34,581 nucleotides of DNA from an uncultured Bacteroidales bacterium (GCA_937910305.1 CALEPS010000023.1:1-34581); one strand, 5' to 3'; counted from the stretch's first letter, positions 15,487 through 25,759 are shown. Made by a program: numbers and translations. The notes: generated from the letters alone by a model not told the origin.

Positions 15487-16217
15487 TGGCGACCTTTGAT
15501 TTGATCGAGCAGTTGTTGTGCTTGCTTTTTATGAGTCGAATTCATATTGACAACTTCATTGAGCAACATCCGAGAACGATAAAGTTTGTGTTGCTTAATG
15601 ACGCATAGAGCACGCATATAAAGCATATCCTCTTTCTCCGTCCATGCCTGTTGCTCATCACTTGTAATTGGCTCCATTTGCTCTAATGCGTGTGCCAATA
15701 TCTTGTCTGCTTGCTTATAATCGCCGCTTTGCATTAGTTCATTGGCTTCCAATATAGCATTTGTGGCATCATTGCAACCTTTGAGACCGGAATAAGCCTC
15801 ATTCATTTCAATATTGACAGAAGCATAGAGGTTCGCGTTGTCGCCAATATTTGATAAGTGATTAACCTGCGGAGCAATGATAATAACGCCGATAAAACAT
15901 GCTGCGATAGCAAGTGACGCACTCACGCGAAGGACACGCCGGTACAACGGTGTAATCTTTGCTGCCTTTTTATCAGCCTCTTCTTTCTCTTGTTTGATGT
16001 CCGTAATATCTTTCTTGACCATTTCACGGAAGCCACGTCTACGTATGGCAAAAATGATTTCCTTTTGCAGTTCCATTTCGTCTTGAAGTTTGGTTCTATC
16101 TTCTAATGACGTTTCGGAGCCTAAAAGTAACCCTTCAAACTCTTTTTTTTCTGCATCTGACATTGTTCCTGCCAAATAAGCATCAATTTTATCTGTACGT
16201 TCAATGGTATTCATCAT
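15483..16217 (-). CDS. membrane anti-sigma-like protein with periplasmic helical repeats
   Basis: 244 aa. The N-terminal cytoplasmic part (1-95) contains IDAYLAGTMSDAEKKEFE, a motif typical of Bacteroidota anti-sigma factors, and a charged coiled-coil. One membrane helix (97-116) is followed by a ~125-residue periplasmic part that looks like TPR-type helices (AILEANELMQSGDYKQADKI). The classic zinc-binding anti-sigma motif is absent. The gene directly follows the ECF sigma gene with a 4-bp overlap. I infer that it holds the sigma factor at the membrane and senses a periplasmic signal. Confidence 0.8.
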   Translation of the reverse strand: MMNTIERTDKIDAYLAGTMSDAEKKEFEGLLLGSETSLEDRTKLQDEMELQKEIIFAIRRRGFREMVKKDITDIKQEKEEADKKAAKITPLYRRVLRVSASLAIAACFIGVIIIAPQVNHLSNIGDNANLYASVNIEMNEAYSGLKGCNDATNAILEANELMQSGDYKQADKILAHALEQMEPITSDEQQAWTEKEDMLYMRALCVIKQHKLYRSRMLLNEVVNMNSTHKKQAQQLLDQIKGRQ

Positions 16218-17011
16218 AGTATTACAGCTTTCAAACGGTTTTCAACAATCTTTTTCAATTTGCCCATGCATTTGTTCTTCTGGGTCTTGGCACTATCAGC
16301 ACCACTATAATCCAGTTCTTCAGCAATGATAGCCCATGGCTTTTTCTCCCAATAGAAAAGATTGAGCAGAGGGGCGCAAGGGCCTCCCATAGTATCTACT
16401 GCTTCTTTGATAATACTTGCACGGTAATCCGGTTCAGACGCAGAAGAAATATGCGCGGACTTGGACTTTTGACTTTTCTCATAAGCTTCCGTCAAACGGT
16501 TCCATTCTTCTATGCATTCTTTCTCTGTATGACCTTCTTTCACATATCTATCATACGGATTTTCCACCGCGTCAATCCAACTTGCTTCGTCCCACATTTG
16601 TTTTGATGTGACAGGACGCATAAAAGATTGATTGGTAAACTCATCATCCGTGTATTCATCATCAGAAGTATCGTCAGTACTTGCTTCCACATCTGCATAT
16701 ACGATCTTCTTATTCCGTGTATGCTCGTGCGCAACCATTAGTCCTACACCCATCATATAAGAGAATAGAGAAGTGGTTAGTTTCTCCTCGGTAAGTTTGT
16801 TACTCTGAATATTCTCCCAAACACGAGTTATCGTAACTGAAAAAATATCTTCCAGCGTGTCACTAGAAGTAATGCCAAAACTCTTTTTGATAACCGTGAG
16901 AAATTTATCCATATTCTGCCGTATAAATTGACTTATCAATGGATTGTTATTCTCACGGAAAGCCCGTAAGTATTCAGCGTCTGTAGGTATGCTTGTCAGT
17001 TTCTGTATCAT
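16214..17011 (-). CDS. ECF sigma factor
   Basis: 265 aa. Residues 22-105 fit sigma region 2 (TLEDIFSVTITRVWENIQSN, then a helix ending in HEHTRNKK). Residues ~200-262 fit region 4, with an HTH-like WEKKPWAIIAEEL-YSGADSAKTQ and a final basic helix MGKLKKIVENRL. A ~95-residue acidic linker (DDTSDDEYTDDEF) separates them, longer than in most ECF factors. It is the first gene of the operon, behind the promoter at 17029-17062, and its 5' UTR is only ~15-20 nt and forms a perfect hairpin. It probably directs transcription of its own operon or of nearby genes. Confidence 0.8.
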   Translation of the reverse strand: MIQKLTSIPTDAEYLRAFRENNNPLISQFIRQNMDKFLTVIKKSFGITSSDTLEDIFSVTITRVWENIQSNKLTEEKLTTSLFSYMMGVGLMVAHEHTRNKKIVYADVEASTDDTSDDEYTDDEFTNQSFMRPVTSKQMWDEASWIDAVENPYDRYVKEGHTEKECIEEWNRLTEAYEKSQKSKSAHISSASEPDYRASIIKEAVDTMGGPCAPLLNLFYWEKKPWAIIAEELDYSGADSAKTQKNKCMGKLKKIVENRLKAVIL

Positions 17012-17012
17012 A

Positions 17013-17032
17013 TGCAGCCGTTTTCGGCTGCA
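17013..17032 (-). promoter_or_regulatory. perfect hairpin at the 5' end of the protease-operon mRNA
   Basis: TGCAGCCG-TTTT-CGGCTGCA is an 8-bp perfect inverted repeat that ends 1 bp before the sigma ATG (17011) and overlaps the -7 element. It would fold at the extreme 5' end of the mRNA, where it could block ribosome loading or protect the RNA. As DNA it could be an operator. Confidence 0.65.
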
Positions 17033-17062
17033 AAGGTAGTAAAAAAATCTGACATAAGCAAG
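17029..17062 (-). promoter_or_regulatory. promoter of the ECF/caspase/CHAT operon
   Basis: On the minus strand: CTTG, 20 bp, TACCTTTGCA, a near-consensus Bacteroidota primary-sigma promoter. Thus basal expression does not require the ECF factor. The predicted transcript starts within the hairpin. Confidence 0.7.
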
Positions 17063-17104
17063 AAAAATGTGCGGATTGTAACGGAATAAGCATAAATATC
17101 AGCC

Positions 17105-17446
17105 ATAACTCGGTGAAATAGCACCGAGAGTTATACCGATGGCGTGTAAGTCGGGATAGTATCCCGCATAAGAGACGAAGTCATCGCGCTCTCCGAAAGA
17201 GCGCGCACAGGACACCGGAACGGATAATATCCGCATCAAAAGACGAAACTTTTCACTCGGTCATCTCTCGGTCATCTCTCGGTCATCGCTCGGTCAAAAG
17301 GGTGGTTCGTGGCGGAGGGTACAACAAAAGTATAAACAACGGATAAAAGAAGAACGCTACACCCGCATTGAGACCTCGCGGGCGGGGCGGTGTTTTTCTA
17401 TCCGCCAAGATTGAGCGGATGCAAGAGAAAAACACCGGACGCGAGG
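17105..17446. other. gene-free stretch with a chain of hairpins
   Basis: No coding frame of quality is present. In order: ATAACTCGGTG/CACCGAG-TTAT (17105-17134), CGGGAT/ATCCCG (17152-17166), CGCGCTCT/AGAGCGCG (17185-17205), CGGATA/TATCCG (17221-17233), then four 11-bp tandem repeats (17256-17299), and a long three-part hairpin (17374-17446): CCTCGCG/CGCGAGG outside, GGTGTTTTTCT/AGAAAAACACC in the middle and TCCGC/GCGGA inside. This may be a structured RNA, or the recombination or replication end of the island. No known RNA family recognised. Confidence 0.55.
17256..17299. repeat. 11-bp tandem repeat, four units
   Basis: The unit CTCGGTCATCT occurs four times head to tail; the third and fourth units have changes at their ends. 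It could be a set of protein-binding sites. It is too short and has no spacers, so it is not a CRISPR. Confidence 0.85.
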
Positions 17447-17565
17447 GTCGAACCGCCCTCACGCAGAGGGAGGACAGCGCTGCGGTAATCTGCCTACACC
17501 GCAAGCCCGAAAACAGGAAGCGGAAAGAACAAGACGCCACACCCGACCAAAAGTAATTAGAAGAA

Positions 17566-17757
17566 AAAAGAGCTTTTCCCCTTTATTTTTGCGGAGTGAA
17601 ACGGAGCAGAGAAAGAAAATAGCGAAGCGAAATAAGGAGACATGTCTTGAATAAAAGGAAGCGGACACGCATGAAACGACAGAAGACAGATGTATAAACA
17701 AAGCAAAACGGACACCGAAGTGTCCGCTTTGCTATATACGCGCATGTGTGCGTGCTC
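17566..17757. repeat. nifJ downstream flank, inverted partner of 181-378
   Basis: It holds the same landmarks as 181-378 in opposite orientation: GAGCTTTTCCCC (17570-17581), the palindrome AGACATGTCT (17638-17647), ATGTATAAAC (17689-17698), the terminator (17702-17733) and TATACGCGCA. It marks the other edge of the 17-kb accessory segment. Confidence 0.7.
17702..17733 (-). terminator. terminator of the truncated nifJ copy
   Basis: On the minus strand AGCAAA-CGGACAC pairs with GTGTCCG-TTTGCT around a UUCG tetraloop, and TTTTGCTTTG follows. This strong intrinsic terminator is inherited from an original nifJ 3' flank. Confidence 0.85.
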
Positions 17758-17761
17758 CTTA

Positions 17762-18574
17762 TTACCATTGCGTGCCGAGCATGCGGAGGTAGGATTTGTA
17801 ACGCCACTGAGCGTTCTCCTGAGCGGCAGCGAAGAGCTCGTCTGCCTCTTTCGGGAACTGTTTTGCTACAGAAGCGAAACGAACCTCACCCTTGAGGTAG
17901 TCTTGGAACTTATCCCACTGCGGCTCTTTGGAGTCGAGCGAGAACGGGTTCTTGCCTTCTGCCTCGAGCTGCGGGTTATAACGCCAGAGGTGCCAATAAC
18001 CGCACTCAACAGCTTTGGCTTCTTCGGCTTGCGATTTACCCATACCTGCTTTCAGACCGTGGTTGATACACGGAGCATAAGCGATGATGAGCGACGGTCC
18101 GGGATAAGCCTCAGCCTCGCGGATAGCCTTCAGCGTCTGCGCCTGGTCAGCACCCATAGCGATCTGCGCTACATAGACATAACCGTACGTGGTAGCAATC
18201 ATACCGAGGTCTTTCTTACGAACGCGTTTACCCATAGCAGCGAACTTAGCGATAGCGCCAAGCGGCGTTGCCTTGGATGCCTGACCACCGGTGTTGGAGT
18301 ACACCTCGGTATCGAGCACGAGGATGTTGACATCTTCGCCGGAAGCGATGACGTGGTCGAGTCCGCCGTAACCGATATCATAGGAAGCACCGTCACCGCC
18401 GACAATCCACTGGCTGCGTTTAACGATATGGTCTTTCTCTGCGAGAATAGCCTTGCAGGTGTCGCAACCGCATTTCTCCATAGCAGCCACCATCGGCTCG
18501 TAGAGGTCGTTGGTGATCTTGGCGTCATTGCGGTTGTCGAGCCACTCTTTGAACATCGCCTTCAGTTCATGGAA
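17762..18574 (-). pseudogene. truncated duplicate of the nifJ 3' end
   Basis: The frame encodes the C-terminal ~270 residues of pyruvate:ferredoxin oxidoreductase, including the thiamine-diphosphate motif (GGDGASYDIGYGG) and the SNTGGQ motif. The protein is identical to the intact copy (22104-25673) except at the extreme N side (MFKEW against MFQKW, HELKA against AELKE) and the penultimate residue (TQW against TAW). An in-frame TAA at 18584-18586 closes it upstream. It lacks the domains that bind pyruvate, CoA and iron-sulfur clusters, so it cannot be active alone. Near identity over ~790 bp and a few diverged bases only at the junction indicate recent recombination or gene conversion. Confidence 0.92.
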
Positions 18575-18586
18575 AATCTGATTTTA

Positions 18587-18620
18587 TTTGCATATTTGAG
18601 AAAAAAGCAGTATCTTTGCA
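18587..18620 (+). promoter_or_regulatory. Bacteroidota promoter for 18862-19410
   Basis: TTTG, 20 bp, TATCTTTGCA, a perfect consensus. It begins right where homology to nifJ ends, so the junction brought or created a promoter. The predicted 5' leader is ~235 nt. Confidence 0.8.
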
Positions 18621-18694
18621 CTCGATTTACAACTATCCCCCTCATGTAAACTTGCAATCGTCAAGCTATGTACATGCAGAGCGCAAGCTTTCAA

Positions 18695-18727
18695 TAGTAG
18701 GTGATTAGTAGGTGATTAGTAGGTGAT
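18695..18727. repeat. 11-bp tandem repeat, three units
   Basis: TAGTAGGTGAT occurs three times head to tail in the leader of 18862-19410. It might bind a protein or be a slippage product. Confidence 0.9.
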
Positions 18728-18861
18728 TGCTATGTTATTTATACGTAATTCAGCCGATTACAAGCCTACCACAGCATAACAAAATAATGTTTCCGCATGG
18801 TTTTCCGCCTTCGGAAGCTCTCCGGTCCGCCAAGTCTGGTGGGTCAAAAAAAAACAACAAT

Positions 18862-19410
18862 ATGGCAAAAACTATCCTTGAACACCCTGTCCGTGAGATC
18901 CACGGCGCACTTGAACGCAAAGGCATCATCAACCGAATGAAAAAGTACCGTGCCGATGACGGTCGTATTATCCATGAAGGCGTGCAGGAATCCTATGCCG
19001 TCCGCAATCCGCGCGACTACAAGAAGAACCCGCCGCAGGGCGCAGAACTGGAGCACATCAACTTCTTCCGCCAAGCCTGCCTTATGACCAAAGAGATCCT
19101 CGATGCCGAAAAACCCCAAGATACACCCGCCGTCTCTGTCTTTCCGCCTCGTCCCAAGTACCTCACCAAAGAGGAAGCCCTCACCTTGCTCATCGACTAC
19201 CGCAAGCGTTATAAAGCCCAACTCCCTTCCACTCGCGGCACGCGTCCCGACCCGCAGGCTCCAATAGACAAGACCACCCACGCCCCAAAACGTTATTTCC
19301 GTTTGGACAACTTCTTATCTCGCACAGCGTGCTCGAACGATTCTTTCATACGTTCCATGGTCTATCAATCCCTCAAAGCACAACAAATCACCCAACAACC
19401 AGCAGATTAG
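18862..19410 (+). CDS. conserved Bacteroidales protein, paralogue of the 1538 and 1991 products
   Basis: 182 aa from ATG 18862 (MAKTILEHPVREIHGALERK), after an A-rich AACAACAATATG leader; the open frame upstream to 18727 crosses repeats and is not used. The N terminus fits the pattern P-V-x-x-I-x-G-x-x-x-R-K seen in 1538-1915. A Tyr-rich basic centre (YAVRNPRDYKKNPPQGAEL), a helix (INFFRQACLMTKEIL) and a basic C-terminal half with YRKRYKAQLPSTRG and PDPQAPIDK follow. The family recurs in Bacteroidales accessory DNA. Function unknown; the basic charge suggests nucleic-acid binding. Confidence 0.75.
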   Translation: MAKTILEHPVREIHGALERKGIINRMKKYRADDGRIIHEGVQESYAVRNPRDYKKNPPQGAELEHINFFRQACLMTKEILDAEKPQDTPAVSVFPPRPKYLTKEEALTLLIDYRKRYKAQLPSTRGTRPDPQAPIDKTTHAPKRYFRLDNFLSRTACSNDSFIRSMVYQSLKAQQITQQPAD

Positions 19411-19460
19411 TACATATATCCGCTAAAATTGCACTTTTCTAAACGATTTTTACGAAAAAA

Positions 19461-19494
19461 TTTGCATATGTCAAAAAAAAGCTGTACCTTTGCA
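19461..19494 (+). promoter_or_regulatory. promoter of the NYN gene and its leader
   Basis: TTTG, exactly 20 bp, TACCTTTGCA. Start of transcription is expected near 19500. Confidence 0.85.
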
Positions 19495-19560
19495 CCGAAA
19501 TTATCCCCCGTAGGTGGAAAATACTACGGCCCGCCACCTCCTAATAAGGTGGCTTTTTTA
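19495..19560 (+). ncRNA. attenuator-like leader or small RNA before the NYN gene
   Basis: Two hairpins follow the promoter: CCGTAG/CTACGG (19508-19513 with 19524-19529), and GCCACC/GGTGGC (19533-19538 with 19548-19553) followed by six U residues, an intrinsic terminator ending 12 nt before the ATG. AGGTGG at 19512-19517 can instead pair with CCACCT at 19534-19539, which breaks both hairpins. This is the arrangement of a transcription attenuator. The product may alternatively be a ~60-nt small RNA that works with the NYN protein. Confidence 0.7.
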
Positions 19561-19571
19561 TTAAAAAGGTA

Positions 19572-20207
19572 ATGGACAAACAACGTATAATTGTATATGT
19601 AGACGGCTTCAATTTCTACTATGGACTTCGTTCTGAACGCCGTTGGAAGAAATACTATTGGCTGGATATGGTCAAGTTCTTCGATATGTTCATGAAAGAA
19701 AATCAGGAACTTGTTGCCGTTAAATATTTCTCTGCCCGCACGTACGATTTGGAGAAGTCACGTAATCAAAATGCCTTCTTTCAAGCCAACAAGGAAAATT
19801 CTCGTTTTCACCTGATATTGGGCAAGTATCTCAAAAAGTCTTTCGAGTGCTATAACTGTCATCGGATTATTCACACGTACGAAGAAAAGGAGTCTGATGT
19901 GCGTATCGCTACTCAAATTGTGGCTGACGCTTATCAGGATAATTGCGATGTTGCCATAGTTGTTTCGGCAGATAGTGATATGATTCCGGCAATCGAATTG
20001 GCAAAAGAAGCCGGTAAACAAGTGTATGCATACTTCCCGCCTAACCAGCAATCAAGCAATTTACGTACATTGTGCGGAAGAACGATAGATTTGGTTCGTT
20101 ACGAGAACCGCTTCAAACAATGCTTGCTACCGGATGTAGTACATTTGAAAGCATCCAACTTTGATTTGCATATTCCTGAAAAGTGGAAAAATCACCAGCA
20201 GGGATGA
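19572..20207 (+). CDS. NYN-domain (PIN-like) putative ribonuclease
   Basis: 211 aa. NYN/LabA-type (DUF88) fold with the expected acidic residues: D11 in VYVDGFNFYYG, the Asp in KESDVRIATQIVADAY, and ADSD in VVSADSDMIPAIELA. These bind metal in PIN-like nucleases. A CYNC pair near residue 94 precedes the central Asp and may hold a zinc or be structural. A basic C terminus follows. Length is normal for the family. It is preceded by a promoter and an attenuator-like leader and followed by a bidirectional terminator, so it is monocistronic. I infer RNA cleavage, possibly of its own leader. Confidence 0.88.
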   Translation: MDKQRIIVYVDGFNFYYGLRSERRWKKYYWLDMVKFFDMFMKENQELVAVKYFSARTYDLEKSRNQNAFFQANKENSRFHLILGKYLKKSFECYNCHRIIHTYEEKESDVRIATQIVADAYQDNCDVAIVVSADSDMIPAIELAKEAGKQVYAYFPPNQQSSNLRTLCGRTIDLVRYENRFKQCLLPDVVHLKASNFDLHIPEKWKNHQQG

Positions 20208-20285
20208 AAATGATAAACTATTAAAACAACCGCCTATGATAAAAAACGATTAAAAGGCGTATAAGAGCACAAAGAACGCACAGAT

Positions 20286-20320
20286 AAAGAGAGCGGCCTC
20301 AGTAAAAGGTCGCTCTCTTT
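20286..20320. terminator. bidirectional terminator
   Basis: AAAGAGAGCGGCC pairs with GGTCGCTCTCTTT (one G-U). With A-runs before and U-runs after on each strand, it can end both the NYN transcript (plus) and the 21629-20342 transcript (minus). Confidence 0.85.
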
Positions 20321-20341
20321 GTACCAAAAGATTTGAAACCA

Positions 20342-20653
20342 TTATTCTGTTGCAAGTTTCTTTTGCAATCGACTGACAAATACGGAATAATCTATCAATT
20401 TAAATACGTTCACTATCCAAAATATCAGAGCCGTTACAAAGGTCCATAGTAAAAACCAGCATACTTTAAATATCCACCCAACTGGGCTTTTCCCGAATGA
20501 CATTTGATTTTTAGTATCTTCTGAATCATTAAATATCCGTACGATAGGTGTTTCAGAAAGACCGAGTGTACAAACGGCAACTAATGCACGCTTTTTCTTT
20601 TTTAGTGCATCATCTAATTGCATTTGATAATGAGCTCTTTGTTCTGGTCCCAT
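20342..20653 (-). CDS. small membrane protein
   Basis: 103 aa: a basic N-terminal helix (QLDDALKKKKRALV), a polar middle, and a C-terminal hydrophobic Trp-rich segment (about residues 60-85, WIFKVCWFLLWTFVTALIFW) that could be one long helix or two short ones. It starts 2 bp after the stop of 20656-20847, so the two are coupled. No domain recognised. Confidence 0.6.
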   Translation of the reverse strand: MGPEQRAHYQMQLDDALKKKKRALVAVCTLGLSETPIVRIFNDSEDTKNQMSFGKSPVGWIFKVCWFLLWTFVTALIFWIVNVFKLIDYSVFVSRLQKKLATE

Positions 20654-20655
20654 GA

Positions 20656-20847
20656 CTAATCTTTGTCTAATGCTCTTTGTTGGGCCTTTTCATAAGCATA
20701 ATCACGGTCAGAGTCATAGTAGTATGATTCTGTTGCCGTATTTCCCTTTTCTGTAATTGCAGTGACAATATGGTAACCATCACTGTTCACAACTTCTGAA
20801 ATTTGTGCAATCATATTCTTATTGCCAGTTATATTCCATCGGCTCAT
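20656..20847 (-). CDS. 63-aa hypothetical protein
   Basis: MSRWNITGNKNMIAQISEVV and onward, with a strand-like segment (YHIVTAITEKG) and a C-terminal helix (RDYAYEKAQQRALDK). No membrane segment. It is followed at 2 bp by the membrane protein gene, which suggests a pair. Function unknown. Confidence 0.6.
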   Translation of the reverse strand: MSRWNITGNKNMIAQISEVVNSDGYHIVTAITEKGNTATESYYYDSDRDYAYEKAQQRALDKD

Positions 20848-20864
20848 CGGTTTTAAAATTAATT

Positions 20865-21284
20865 CTAATTACGTAATCTCCTTACAATCATTCCCTGAAG
20901 AGAATAAGGGCTCTGGCGACAGTATTTTAATTTGATACTTTTTTTGCCTCCTGATGGAAGAACGACTTGATAGGTTTCTTCATCGGAAATACTATTTGAT
21001 TCGTATTCAAATTTTAGAAGTACTGTAACCGTGAAATTGTTGTAGTTTGTTAAATCAGCAAAGACATCCCAATTTTGGTTGAATTCGGGAGCACCTCCTC
21101 TTAATTCTCGTCTGATTTCATCCAAACTAACTCCTCCTATATCTTCAGAAGAACAGATGCCATTAATTTTGTAGCCACAATCTTTTTGAGAAGAGGTGGT
21201 AGTATTACCATTTACCTGACTAATCTGGATGATATTGTTTTGAGCAGTACTAATAACACTTGCTAAAGCAAATATTATAATCAT
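20865..21284 (-). CDS. exported beta-rich protein, start affected by a homopolymer
   Basis: 139 aa as read from ATG 21284 (MIIIFALASVISTAQ), a signal peptide lacking the basic n-region. The ATG at 21294 opens MRKK but is closed by TGA; one extra A in the run of seven would join it to give MRKKMIIIFALAS, a normal signal peptide. So a sequencing or real slippage frameshift is likely. The mature part is beta-rich (FADLTNYNNFTVTVLLKFEY) with Cys near the N and C ends, and resembles the product of the neighbour 21300-21629. Confidence 0.7.
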   Translation of the reverse strand: MIIIFALASVISTAQNNIIQISQVNGNTTTSSQKDCGYKINGICSSEDIGGVSLDEIRRELRGGAPEFNQNWDVFADLTNYNNFTVTVLLKFEYESNSISDEETYQVVLPSGGKKSIKLKYCRQSPYSLQGMIVRRLRN

Positions 21285-21299
21285 TTTTTTCTCATAACA

Positions 21300-21629
21300 T
21301 TAGTTTTCTACGGATACATATTCTAAAATCACATCGCTTGGCGTTTCTGAACATCCAAAAACCACTTCTACATTTCCATGAGGTTTTACTCTAAAGGAGT
21401 CTCCACACGAACGTGAAGTTCCAGTTCCTGTAATACGGCCACGAACAAATTCGTCCGTTTGATTCGTAATGTTGACTGTCACAAAACACCCAGTACTAGA
21501 AGATTGTAAGCGATAAGAATACTGTAATCCGCCAATAACCTTTCCTCCCTTTTTCACGTCAACATACCCTGCGAGTGCAGCAAATACCGTTGATAATGCC
21601 AAAAGAGAAACCATAAAAAACTTTTTCAT
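21300..21629 (-). CDS. exported beta-rich protein
   Basis: 109 aa with a clear signal peptide (MKKFFMVSLLALSTVFAALA). The mature part has strands of the type VTVNITNQTDEFVRGRITG and FRVKPHGNVEVVFGC, suggesting a small beta-sandwich with a disulfide. The layout (NxT turn, then P-x-G, then a strand ending near Cys) is like that of 20865-21284, so the two may be diverged paralogues. Function unknown; it could be a surface or secreted protein. Confidence 0.7.
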   Translation of the reverse strand: MKKFFMVSLLALSTVFAALAGYVDVKKGGKVIGGLQYSYRLQSSSTGCFVTVNITNQTDEFVRGRITGTGTSRSCGDSFRVKPHGNVEVVFGCSETPSDVILEYVSVEN

Positions 21630-22063
21630 TTTGCGTTGCCCATGCCCTTGGGACTTATTTGTGCATCTGGCGCGCGGTTAAATAATAATTACTGCTCTTA
21701 CGGCTTCGCAGTGCTTGCCCCGTTTGGAGAGTGACGGTTCTCTATTCATATACAACAAAAAACGCGAATAACTGATTGTATCCGTTTCTCGAGGCTGTAG
21801 GAAATGCCTTAGTTATCAGATATGCAAACAGAAACTCGCGTCGTGTATATATCTGCCAACACACTATCAGAATCATCCAATAGTGTGGGCGAGTTCTACA
21901 CTCGTGAGCATCTACTTACTTGTTTTCTGAATAACTATCTCTCAACTTCCTACATTTCGAGAAATCAGATTACAAGCGTGTAAACGCTTTTCAATATGTA
22001 GCGCATCGCTTTGCGCTTTCTCCGGTTTAGCGTCTTGGAGAGAAGACGAGATTGTAATTATCT
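21630..22063. other. gene-free spacer with inverted repeats
   Basis: No coding frame is convincing. TTTCTCGA-TGTAGGAA (21785-21803) is repeated inverted at 21947-21964. Between them lies a CACACTAT/ATAGTGTG hairpin (about 21858-21887), and after them an AAGCGT/ACGCTT hairpin. It could be the remnant of a small non-autonomous element. Confidence 0.5.
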
Positions 22064-22093
22064 AAGGAGCGCGTACGTGCGCACGCGCTCCTT
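22064..22093 (-). terminator. terminator of nifJ
   Basis: AAGGAGCGCGT pairs perfectly with ACGCGCTCCTT 10 bp past the nifJ stop. The U-run is weak on the minus strand. Confidence 0.7.
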
Positions 22094-22103
22094 AAACAAC
22101 ATA

Positions 22104-25673
<3,570 letters not shown>

Positions 25674-25715
25674 AAGATAAATTTGTTGTTAAAATATTGT
25701 TGAGTTGATAAAAAG

Positions 25716-25759
25716 CTAGTTAGCTAGTATACTAGTATACTAGGATCCTAGGACCCTAG
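25716..25759. repeat. CTAG array with 8-bp period
   Basis: CTAG at 25716, 25724, 25732, 25740, 25748 and 25756, spaced exactly 8 bp. The last one supplies the TAG stop of the ATPase gene (minus strand). It lies between the ATPase and nifJ. Confidence 0.95.

Noticed and set aside
17368..17556. 62-codon plus-strand frame in the hairpin region
   Set aside because: It lies across the three-part hairpin, is extremely Arg-rich, and has no promoter or start context.
17105..17560. Hairpin chain considered as group II intron or retron RNA
   Set aside because: No reverse transcriptase gene is in the window and no domain V-like hairpin or intron ends were found.
17690..18649. 319-codon plus-strand frame over the truncated nifJ copy
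   Set aside because: Same antisense shadow as opposite the intact nifJ; no independent start signal.
17256..18727. Short tandem repeats considered as CRISPR
   Set aside because: The repeats are 11 bp with no spacers and there are no cas genes.
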